From NCBI RefSeq assembly GCF_030651615.1, contig NZ_JAUSCG010000084.1, positions 1 to 7,331 of the forward strand: 7,331 bases of DNA, in the 5' to 3' direction. The first letter of the stretch is position 1; each line of letters opens with the position of its first letter. Below are positions 1 through 5,816 of the stretch, piece by piece. The notes under the pieces are model-generated. The model ran no database searches, had not been told where the DNA came from, and saw nothing but the letters and a program-made list of their open reading frames with translations. Origin of the DNA: Methanocalculus sp. (GTDB lineage Archaea; Halobacteriota; Methanomicrobia; Methanomicrobiales; Methanocorpusculaceae). Position numbers and translations under genes: made by a program.

Positions 1-2949
1 AGGATGCAGCACCCGGATGGATCGAAGAAGGTTGCCTGGGTGACGAGTGATGGTGAGATGAGCCTCTTTGGGAGAACGTACGATCAGAGCAGCCCCCGCG
101 AACCGATCGAGATCGACTCCAAAAATATTGTGCTGATCACCCTTCAGGTCAGGGCACTGGCGGCTATCGGGCGATTTGAAGATGTACTCAGGATGATCGC
201 ACGACTTCCGCCGGAAGAGGCGAAGACTCCTTCTATGCAGTTGATCTCAGCTGAGGCAGAAGCAGCTCTTGGCAACTACTCAGGAGCCCTGACGCATCTT
301 CAGGCCTTCAGGAGAGCGGATCAGGTGGCACCTGAAGCCCGGCGCCTGATAGCTGACATTTTAATGAAGAGTGGAAAGTATCGGGATGCACTGGAGATCT
401 ATGGTGAGATCCTGTCCGAAGAGCCGGAAGATATCAAAGCTCTTCGAGGTCGGATCGAGGCATACATGAGGCTTGGATCCTATTCTTCCTGCACAGAGGA
501 CCTCAAAACCCTGATCGCACTTGCTCCGTCGGACTGGCATGCGATCGTTCTTTACATGGAGCTGCAGTACCTCACCGGTGATCCTGAAAGAGCACTTGCT
601 CTCTTTGATACTCTGCCGGAGAAACAGCAGAAGATCCCCTCACACCGGATGATCAGGGCACGGGCACTTGATGCATGCGGAAGGATGGAAGAGGCATTAA
701 CTGAAGAAAAAGCGGTGCTTGCAGATGATCCCGATAATACCTCCGCACTTCTTCATAGTGCCACCCTCTCTCACAGGATGGGAGACCTCACTCTTGCTGA
801 AGAAATCCTTTCACATCTGTCGGAGAGGTCAGGCAATGCTGATGGTATCTCCCTCTGGCATGCCGAACTCCTCTCTGCCCTCGGTTCCGATCAGGAGGCA
901 TTATCGGCATTCAACAAAGCAGTATCACTCAACCCGAAGAACCCATCGGCACTGATCGGAAGAGCGGATGTGTACAGGAAGCTTGGCCAGTACGACTCCT
1001 CATTGACAGATATCACCACTGTTCTATCAATCGATCCAAAACAGCTCCACCTCCATACTCTCGCCGGCACCCTCCTGATGCAGCGTTCTCACTACAGAGA
1101 AGCGGCAGAGGCATTTATCAGGTCTGATGGGCCTCTCTCCATCTCACTGGCAGGTGAAGCATTCCTTAGGTGCAGCCGGTTTGAAGATGGGCTCTCGAAT
1201 CTTGAACGTTTTATCAGATCAAATCCCGATGATTCTATTTCACTCTACTTCGCCGGAATAGCAGCAGAACACCTCGGCAGGTATCCTGATGCCATCGCAT
1301 ATTATCAGCAGGTCTCTGATACGATCCCTGATGCACTCTTCAGGCTTGGATCGCTTCAGAATGCCACAGGTGCATATGGTGAGGCAGAAGAGGTACTCGG
1401 CCGGTTCTGCGATAACCATCCGACTGATATCGGGGGATGGTACACACGAGCATCAGCCTTTGAACACCTTGGTCAGGACCAGTCTGCCGGAGATGCTCTC
1501 CAGGAGGCGATGAACCAGGGTGCCGGGAGTGCAGGTTTACTTGTTGCGATGGAAGGCGTTCTTCAACGGATGGGTCGCTTTGATGATGCAGCGGATGTCT
1601 GCCAGACGATCATCGATCAGCACCCCTCAATCACCATGATCTACAGAAAGCTTGGAGAGCTCTCGACACTCCTTGGCAGATCGGATGAGGCAGCAGATTC
1701 ATATAGGAAAGCCCTCAGGGAAGATCCCGATGATCCGATTCTGATACTTGCAGCAGCAGAAGCGTTTCTGAAGATTGATGCTCCGGAAGAGGCATTGGTG
1801 CATCTTAAACACGCAGGTGAGCAGCATCCGGACGATCAAAGGATATGGAGTGCTATGGGTGATGCACTCACAGCTGATGGTGAATACCTGCAGGCTGTAA
1901 AGTCGTATGACCGTGCCATCTCAACCGGGGATGTTCCGGCAGACGTGCATCGCGGCCGATCACGGGCTCTGGCTCTCGCAGGAAAATGGAAAGAGTCCTG
2001 CAGTGCCCTGACAGATTATCTCCACATGGAGGAGAGCGATCTCAGCACCTGGTTCGAACTCGGCAGGATGGCAGAGACAATTGGAGATACAAAGACGGCC
2101 GAGAAAGCATACCGGAAGGCATCAGGATTACCCGGCGCAGACTTTGCCCATGCACGCACCCTTGCCCTCCTTGGGGATGATGAACGGGCTCTTGAGCAGA
2201 TCGAAGAACTGCTCGGAGAGAACCCTGATGATATCGACTACCTCAGATTATCCTCATCACTCCTTCTCAGGATGGGGCGGTATGAAGAGGCGGTCAACGC
2301 ATACTCACGTGCGGTACAGTTCAGAAAGGACGATCATATCCTGATACGGGGATATGCATCTGCACTTGAGTCTGCCGGAAGATACACTGAGGCTGTGGAG
2401 GTATGGACAAAACTCCAGAAAGAGGAGTCGGATGTATCCTCAACGACCTATTCGATCGCACGTCTGCTCGCACATCTTGGAAAATACCGGGATGCAGCCC
2501 GCCAGTATGATCTGATCCTTGCTGATCACCCTGATGATCTTGCTGCGATCATCTACCGCGGTTCAATGGCAGAGAGACTTGGTAAATTTGGTGAAGCCCT
2601 TAACTGGTATGAGAAGGCCCTCTCGGTAGACTCAAAGAACGGCCCCCTCTGGAGTGCCCGTGGTTCGATCATGGTCGCCCTTGGCAGGTATAATGATGCC
2701 CTCAAATCATTTGATCGGGCAATTGACCTCTCCCAGAACGAGATCAATGCCTGGTACTGTAAAGGGTTCGTCCTTGATTATGTCGGAAAGAAAGAACAGG
2801 CGATGGCCTGTTTTGATCATATTACCGATGAAGCACCCGACCATGCTCTTGCATGGTATCAGAAATCCAGGATTTATGACAGTATCGGAGAGCGGCAGGA
2901 GGCATTACGGTCTCTTTCACAGGCTCTTGAGCTTGACCCGGACCTCTGA
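1..2949 (+). CDS. Giant TPR-repeat protein, 5' end outside window
   Basis: At least 981 residues made almost entirely of tetratricopeptide repeats, helix pairs that usually form a superhelical scaffold for protein binding. The last five repeats are in perfect 34-residue register (about residues 812-845, 846-879, 880-913, 914-947 and 948-981, counting the ATG at 4 as residue 1). They show the TPR hallmarks: aromatic/Leu at 4 and 7, Gly8, Tyr/Phe11, Ala20, Ala27 and a Pro/Asp-rich turn. Earlier repeats are more divergent but have the same rhythm from about residue 40, suggesting 26-28 units. No signal peptide, membrane segment or catalytic domain is visible, so it is probably cytosolic. The frame is open to base 1, and the ATG at 4 has only three bases before it, so no ribosome site can be judged and the real start is probably upstream. 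The protein ends exactly on a repeat boundary without the usual capping helix. The stop is 3 bases before rlmH, suggesting co-transcription. The partner and function are unknown. Confidence 0.85.
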   Translation, partial: RMQHPDGSKKVAWVTSDGEMSLFGRTYDQSSPREPIEIDSKNIVLITLQVRALAAIGRFEDVLRMIARLPPEEAKTPSMQLISAEAEAALGNYSGALTHLQAFRRADQVAPEARRLIADILMKSGKYRDALEIYGEILSEEPEDIKALRGRIEAYMRLGSYSSCTEDLKTLIALAPSDWHAIVLYMELQYLTGDPERALALFDTLPEKQQKIPSHRMIRARALDACGRMEEALTEEKAVLADDPDNTSALLHSATLSHRMGDLTLAEEILSHLSERSGNADGISLWHAELLSALGSDQEALSAFNKAVSLNPKNPSALIGRADVYRKLGQYDSSLTDITTVLSIDPKQLHLHTLAGTLLMQRSHYREAAEAFIRSDGPLSISLAGEAFLRCSRFEDGLSNLERFIRSNPDDSISLYFAGIAAEHLGRYPDAIAYYQQVSDTIPDALFRLGSLQNATGAYGEAEEVLGRFCDNHPTDIGGWYTRASAFEHLGQDQSAGDALQEAMNQGAGSAGLLVAMEGVLQRMGRFDDAADVCQTIIDQHPSITMIYRKLGELSTLLGRSDEAADSYRKALREDPDDPILILAAAEAFLKIDAPEEALVHLKHAGEQHPDDQRIWSAMGDALTADGEYLQAVKSYDRAISTGDVPADVHRGRSRALALAGKWKESCSALTDYLHMEESDLSTWFELGRMAETIGDTKTAEKAYRKASGLPGADFAHARTLALLGDDERALEQIEELLGENPDDIDYLRLSSSLLLRMGRYEEAVNAYSRAVQFRKDDHILIRGYASALESAGRYTEAVEVWTKLQKEESDVSSTTYSIARLLAHLGKYRDAARQYDLILADHPDDLAAIIYRGSMAERLGKFGEALNWYEKALSVDSKNGPLWSARGSIMVALGRYNDALKSFDRAIDLSQNEINAWYCKGFVLDYVGKKEQAMACFDHITDEAPDHALAWYQKSRIYDSIGERQEALRSLSQALELDPDL

Positions 2950-2952
2950 TCC

Positions 2953-3423
2953 ATGCATATCCGGATCATTGCTGTTGGGAAGGTGAAAGAGGCATGGCAG
3001 AAGGAGGGGATCAGTGATCTGATCCGCCGCCTGACTCCGTATACCTCCATCACCATCACCGAGATTCCTGATCAGAAGGTCTCTTCTCCGGGAGAGAAGG
3101 TGCGTGCGATCATCCGGGAGGGAGAAGCCCTCCTTACAGCTGCAAAAGAACCTGCGTTTCTCATCGTACTCGACCCTGCCGGACGAGAGATGGGGAGCGA
3201 GGCATTCTCCGATCTGATTCGGAAGAGAGAGATCTCAGGCTCAGGAGATCTCGTTTTTGTAATTGGGGGGCCTGATGGCCTCTCTGAAGAGGTGCGAGCA
3301 AAATCTGATCTCACACTCTCTCTCTCACAGATGACTTTTACCCATACTATTGCCCGTCTTCTCCTTCTTGAACAGATTTACAGGGCTTTTCGGATCATCA
3401 GAGGAGAGCCGTACCATCGATAA
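2953..3423 (+). CDS. rlmH: 23S rRNA (pseudouridine1915-N3)-methyltransferase RlmH
   Basis: SPOUT-class, SAM-dependent methyltransferase. In bacteria RlmH methylates N3 of pseudouridine 1915 in helix 69 of 23S rRNA on assembled 70S ribosomes and works as a homodimer. The 156 residues match the family's usual length (E. coli about 155). Visible signatures are the N-terminal AVGK (7-10), LDPAG in the central strand (73-77), the trefoil-knot SAM loop IGGPDG (104-109), the SLSQMTFTH stretch (123-131) with R135 and EQIYRA (140-145) after it, and the C-terminal PYHR (153-156). The substrate in this organism is inferred; archaeal 23S position 1915-equivalents are not always modified the same way. The ATG follows the TPR stop by 3 bases and has no strong Shine-Dalgarno, which fits translation coupled to the upstream gene. 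RlmH is mainly bacterial and patchy in archaea, so old horizontal transfer is possible, although base usage here does not stand out. Confidence 0.93.
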   Translation: MHIRIIAVGKVKEAWQKEGISDLIRRLTPYTSITITEIPDQKVSSPGEKVRAIIREGEALLTAAKEPAFLIVLDPAGREMGSEAFSDLIRKREISGSGDLVFVIGGPDGLSEEVRAKSDLTLSLSQMTFTHTIARLLLLEQIYRAFRIIRGEPYHR

Positions 3424-3431
3424 AAGAGGGA

Positions 3432-4982
3432 TTATGCCATGTTCCGGTTGTGCCGGAACTGGAATACTGCCATCACAATAATTGATATCGGCAGTGCGAT
3501 TATGAGGGGATTACATGCACTCCATGGCTGACCAAGGAGAGCAGGCACCCCGAACAGATACTGGCAGAGACCGAGGGCGCTTGACTCTGCTGCATGGAAG
3601 AATGCAGTCCAGAGGAACCAGACGATAGCACCTGCCAGCATTGAAGCCTTCGCACCAATAACGCAGGGTGACTTCGATGTGATCCCGTTGACAAAGACCG
3701 GAAGAAACGCAGAGGCGCAGAGTCCCATGAAGATCACCGTTGCACGGGCGATGATGCTGCCGGGGAGGAGGAGTGCAACGGCGATGGAGACGACCATCAT
3801 GATGAAGATGCCATATTTATTTGATTTAAGGGATAGAGCGCAACTTCGCCCTCGTCCCCATACATCACAGGCAAGAGCTGTCCCCATCGTGTGGTAGAGT
3901 GAGCTGAGTGTTGACATCGCCGCTGAGAGGAGTGTCAGCATAAAGATGACAACAAAGATGTCCGGCATCGCACTCGTTATGTACAATGGCATGATCGAAT
4001 CGACATTTCCACCAGCTGCGGCGATGGCGATCTCACCGCTTTTCTGATAAAAATAGACATTGGTCAGTGCCCCGACGGTGAAGGCAACACCTGTCATCAT
4101 CAGGATGAATGGTCCGCCGATCAATGTGGCACGGTTCAGTGCCTTATCATCCTTTGCGGTCATGAACCGGACGATAAGCTGTGGCTGGGCAAGCACCCCG
4201 ATACCGACACCGAGGACCATCGTCGTAACAAGAGTCATCCAGATCGGTGATCCGAGTGATGGCATCGATGTCCACCCCAGATGCCCCTGCGCAGTCAGTG
4301 CAGCCGGGACGAGATCTGCCATGTTCGTAAGTGCGGTGTGTGCTGTTGTGACTCCACCAAGATAGACATAGGTCAGAACAAGCAGAAGAGACATCCCGAC
4401 TGCCATGATTGCACCCTGAACTGCATCGGTGTGCATCACAGCAATAAGGCCTCCTAAAACGACGTATGCGCCAACGATAACAGCAAAACCGAGGAGAGCC
4501 ACTTCATATTGGACGGAGAGGGTTACTTCGATGAACCGAGCTCCACCTATCAGGATTGCAGCGGTGTAGATCGGCATCGAAACGAGTATGATGATCCCGC
4601 TTACATACTGGATAAATGTGGAATTATAGCATTTTCCCATGAGATCGGAGAAGGTCACAGCCCCAAGGCGCTGTCCAATCGTACGAACTCTCTTTCCGAA
4701 GAAGACGAAAGCGATCAGCACTCCGACACCGATATTAAAGACCGTAAGCCAGATCAAACCCATTCCGAGGTTTGCTGCAACACCGCCGAATCCGACGATT
4801 GCGGAGGTCGAGATGAAGGTTGCCCCATAGGAGAGTGCGATGACGAGGGGATGGGTGTTCCTGCCAGCGACCATGTAATCTTCCGCCCCTTTGGTCTTAC
4901 GGTACCCATAGTAGCCGATACCAAGGATCATCACCAGATAGACGAGGATCACAATCATCGTGGTGAACGTATCAACTGCCAT
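3432..4982 (-). CDS. Sodium:solute symporter (SSS family), PanF/PutP-like
   Basis: Integral membrane protein of the sodium:solute symporter family (LeuT fold), which couples solute uptake to the Na+ gradient. From the ATG at 4982 it has 516 residues with about 13 hydrophobic spans, usual for the family. Visible family features are the first span with GIGYYGYRKTKGAEDYMVAGR (starting near residue 21), the second-span SYGATFISTSAIVG (51-64), GGLIAVMHTDAVQG (177-190), and AAMSTLSSL (354-362), whose Ser/Thr correspond to the Na2 sodium site of PutP and vSGLT. The IGGARFIE stretch (145-152) recalls pantothenate permease PanF, but the substrate cannot be assigned. A GTG at 4988 is an alternative start. 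I prefer the ATG because a G-rich site (4992-4996) lies 9 bases upstream of it and only 3 bases before the GTG. The gene overlaps the small upstream gene by 11 bases in another frame. Its 3' end converges on rlmH with an 8-base gap. Confidence 0.93.
   Translation of the reverse strand: MAVDTFTTMIVILVYLVMILGIGYYGYRKTKGAEDYMVAGRNTHPLVIALSYGATFISTSAIVGFGGVAANLGMGLIWLTVFNIGVGVLIAFVFFGKRVRTIGQRLGAVTFSDLMGKCYNSTFIQYVSGIIILVSMPIYTAAILIGGARFIEVTLSVQYEVALLGFAVIVGAYVVLGGLIAVMHTDAVQGAIMAVGMSLLLVLTYVYLGGVTTAHTALTNMADLVPAALTAQGHLGWTSMPSLGSPIWMTLVTTMVLGVGIGVLAQPQLIVRFMTAKDDKALNRATLIGGPFILMMTGVAFTVGALTNVYFYQKSGEIAIAAAGGNVDSIMPLYITSAMPDIFVVIFMLTLLSAAMSTLSSLYHTMGTALACDVWGRGRSCALSLKSNKYGIFIMMVVSIAVALLLPGSIIARATVIFMGLCASAFLPVFVNGITSKSPCVIGAKASMLAGAIVWFLWTAFFHAAESSALGLCQYLFGVPALLGQPWSACNPLIIALPISIIVMAVFQFRHNRNMA
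3441..3459. terminator. Hairpin between convergent genes, possible terminator
   Basis: A perfect 7-bp inverted repeat (GTTCCGG / CCGGAAC, arms 3441-3447 and 3453-3459) with a 5-base loop lies in the last codons of the symporter gene, 18 bases beyond the rlmH stop. In the leftward direction it is followed by only a short TTTT (complement of 3422-3425), and in the rightward direction by no T-run. It may slow polymerase for either converging transcript, but it may equally be a chance product of the codons for the basic C-terminus (FRHNRN). Confidence 0.25.
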
Positions 4983-5094
4983 TATCACTATCCCCCTTGT
5001 TCCAGTTCACAATACCATACAGTACACATGCGCACGCAAACGCGATTGCGAGCAGATATGCAATCCAGATAGTCGGGTCAGGAATGCCAAACAT
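4972..5094 (-). CDS. Symporter small accessory protein (40 aa, single-pass membrane)
   Basis: A 40-codon gene starting ATG at 5094 and ending TGA at 4972. The product begins MFGIPDPTIW, continues with one hydrophobic span (about residues 8-29, rich in Ala, Ile, Leu and Cys), and ends in a polar tail with NWNKGDSDNGS. An excellent ribosome site, GGAGG, sits 5 bases before the ATG. The stop lies inside the symporter gene, an 11-base overlap in a different frame, so the two are almost certainly translated together. The sequence and position match the small accessory proteins that I recall being annotated beside sodium:solute symporters in methanogens. The inferred role is a single-helix subunit that helps assemble, stabilise or regulate the transporter. 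No catalytic motif is present. Two cysteines (C21, C23) lie in the membrane span. Function is inferred from context only. Confidence 0.88.
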   Translation of the reverse strand: MFGIPDPTIWIAYLLAIAFACACVLYGIVNWNKGDSDNGS

Positions 5095-5099
5095 GATAG

Positions 5100-5104
5100 C
5101 CTCC
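5100..5104 (-). promoter_or_regulatory. Shine-Dalgarno site of the small accessory gene
   Basis: GGAGG on the minus strand, 5 bases before the ATG at 5094, matches the anti-Shine-Dalgarno core. It fixes the start of the 40-codon gene and is the strongest ribosome site in the window. The symporter has only a weaker G-run, so it probably depends on ribosomes loaded here. Confidence 0.75.
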
Positions 5105-5124
5105 GGTACCTCAAAACAACTTCA

Positions 5125-5154
5125 AGGGAGACCGAAAAAAAGATCGGTCTCCCT
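5125..5154. repeat. 11-bp perfect palindrome with A/T-rich 8-base spacer
   Basis: The arms AGGGAGACCGA (5125-5135) and TCGGTCTCCCT (5144-5154) are perfectly complementary around an 8-base A-rich spacer. The element lies 30 bases upstream of the small accessory gene. Read leftward, it directly follows TTTAGATA (5161-5154), a possible TATA box, which would put the palindrome between TATA and the transcription start, as for an operator. Alternatively it is a 5' leader hairpin, or a second terminator after msrB. No run of U follows either arm directly, which makes a terminator less likely. The repeat is plainly visible; its role is inferred. Confidence 0.6.
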
Positions 5155-5161
5155 ATCTAAA
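5154..5161 (-). promoter_or_regulatory. Possible TATA box for the symporter pair
   Basis: TTTAGATA on the minus strand differs by one base from a typical methanogen TATA box (TTTATATA). A start about 25 bases downstream would fall near 5130 and give a leader of about 35 bases that includes the GGAGG site. The bases upstream are pyrimidine-rich instead of the purine-rich BRE expected, which weakens the call. This is the only TATA-like element found between msrB and the accessory gene. Confidence 0.25.
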
Positions 5162-5225
5162 GAAGAAAAAGAAAAAGTCTGCTACAAGAGAAAGGTGATG
5201 ACCTTTACATTGTGGTTGAGCAGAC
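5157..5225 (-). terminator. Composite hairpin plus U-tract, likely msrB terminator
   Basis: Read leftward from 20 bases after the msrB stop, the RNA folds as follows: an outer 7-bp stem (arms 5219-5225 and 5177-5183), a 4-bp stem (ACAA/TTGT) next to a 5-base bulge, a 3x3 internal loop, and a 6-bp inner stem (AAAGGT/ACCTTT, 5191-5196 and 5201-5206) closed by a 4-base loop. The outer arm is followed at once by a pyrimidine tract of about 20 bases that is mostly T, broken by single C bases (5157-5176). Archaeal polymerase stops at U-tracts, and the hairpin makes this resemble a bacterial intrinsic terminator. Position and polarity fit the end of msrB. A structured regulatory RNA is a less likely alternative. 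Confidence 0.6.
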
Positions 5226-5244
5226 ATGAGGTATCCACTTAAAA

Positions 5245-5712
5245 TTACTCTGTTCTAGTAGATAAATCCGGCAGATCTTTTTCCAACACAAGGGCAAGGG
5301 AGTTCATACAGAACCGATGACGATCGGGAGGAGGGCCGTCATCAAAGACATGGCCAAGGTGCGCACTGCAGAGACCACAGAGCACCTCGTCTCTGATCAT
5401 ACCGCCTGATCTGTCCTGTTGAATCCTTATATTCAGATCAGATACCGGCCTTCTGAAACTCGGCCATCCGGTACCGGAGTCATACTTATCAGTTGAAAAG
5501 AAGAGGTCGATCCCACAGCAGGCACAGGTATAGATCCCGGTTTTATGGCAGTTATGATATCTGCCGGTGAAAGGGGGCTCAGTCCCCTTCTTCCGAGCCA
5601 CAAAGAATACCTCGGGAGAGAGGAAATCTCTCCATTCCACCTCATTCCGCTCTATTGGCTCTCGTTCAACTATTCTGTCATCTCGTGCCGAGTAGATATG
5701 TATGATTGTCAT
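5245..5712 (-). CDS. msrB: Peptide-methionine (R)-S-oxide reductase MsrB
   Basis: Reduces the R epimer of methionine sulfoxide in oxidised proteins back to methionine, using thioredoxin-type electrons; cytosolic. The 155 residues hold one complete MsrB domain (about 27-143). Visible signatures are WRDFLSPEVF (27-36), GTEPPFTGRY (43-52), two zinc-binding CxxC pairs (C63/C66 and C112/C115), SGTGWPSF (79-86), HLGHVFDDGP (118-127) and the catalytic RFCMNS with C135. Thr81 replaces the recycling Cys that E. coli MsrB has in its SGCGWPSF motif, so reduction of C135 must use another cysteine (C55 and C65 are extra candidates) or an external thiol. The N-terminus is about 15 residues longer than in E. 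coli. The ATG at 5712 has no good Shine-Dalgarno, so a leaderless message is plausible. It is divergent from an MsvR-like redox regulator and followed by a hairpin terminator. Confidence 0.95.
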   Translation of the reverse strand: MTIIHIYSARDDRIVEREPIERNEVEWRDFLSPEVFFVARKKGTEPPFTGRYHNCHKTGIYTCACCGIDLFFSTDKYDSGTGWPSFRRPVSDLNIRIQQDRSGGMIRDEVLCGLCSAHLGHVFDDGPPPDRHRFCMNSLALVLEKDLPDLSTRTE

Positions 5713-5733
5713 ATCCGGGTATCATCCCTGCAT

Positions 5734-5744
5734 CCAGATAAAGA
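5734..5744 (-). promoter_or_regulatory. Possible TATA element of msrB
   Basis: TCTTTATCTGG on the minus strand holds a TTTAT core about 26 bases before the msrB ATG. That distance would place the RNA start at or next to the ATG, in line with the missing ribosome site. The more AT-rich 5776-5788 segment is a competing choice and would give a leader of about 45 bases. Confidence 0.3.
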
Positions 5745-5753
5745 CTGTGATGG

Positions 5754-5769
5754 TTCTCTGGTGTACGAA
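5754..5769. promoter_or_regulatory. Candidate MsvR-type operator in msrB/regulator promoter
   Basis: TTCTCT-ggtg-TACGAA has a perfect right half and a degenerate left half (3 of 6) of the inverted repeat TTCGTA-N4-TACGAA. As I recall it, TTCG/CGAA inverted repeats of this kind are what MsvR proteins bind. The site lies just upstream of the regulator's TATA element and inside the promoter shared with msrB, so one bound dimer could affect both genes. A 6-base half-site can arise by chance. Confidence 0.35.
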
Positions 5770-5777
5770 CATTAGTA

Positions 5778-5810
5778 TTTATTATATAACAAAAAAGTAT
5801 TATATAGGAG
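5778..5810 (+). promoter_or_regulatory. Promoter and ribosome site of the MsvR-like gene
   Basis: TTTATTATATAA (5778-5789) is a strong archaeal TATA candidate. A second TATTATATA (5798-5806) repeats the one at 5780-5788 exactly 18 bases later, separated by an A6 run. The ribosome site AGGAG (5806-5810) is 6 bases before the ATG at 5817. If the first TATA is used, RNA starts near 5805-5810 with a leader of about 10 bases. The second copy is too close to the start codon to be a TATA box for this gene, and may be part of a regulatory repeat. Confidence 0.6.
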
Positions 5811-5816
5811 TTTTCG

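Noticed and set aside
4..6. ATG at 4 as the true start of the TPR protein
   Set aside because: The frame is open through base 1 and no upstream sequence is available, so it cannot be separated from an internal methionine; the gene is treated as partial.
2553..2747. Minus-strand frame inside the TPR gene, and similar small ones at 719-955, 1289-1513 and 1986-2344 (+)
   Set aside because: All are out-of-frame shadows of the continuous TPR coding sequence with no ribosome site or protein similarity.
4983..4988. GTG at 4988 as the symporter start
   Set aside because: It lies only 3 bases from the G-rich ribosome site, whereas the ATG at 4982 is 9 bases away; it would add just two residues (Met-Ile).
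4509..5072. A 187-codon open frame on the plus strand across the symporter start and the small accessory gene
   Set aside because: Its product is an Asp/His/Ser-rich mixture with no domain, as expected for the antisense of hydrophobic codons; both minus-strand genes are well supported.
4997..5242. An 81-codon plus-strand frame over the symporter upstream region
   Set aside because: It runs through the palindrome, the terminator hairpin and the antisense of the small gene, and has no ribosome site or recognisable product.
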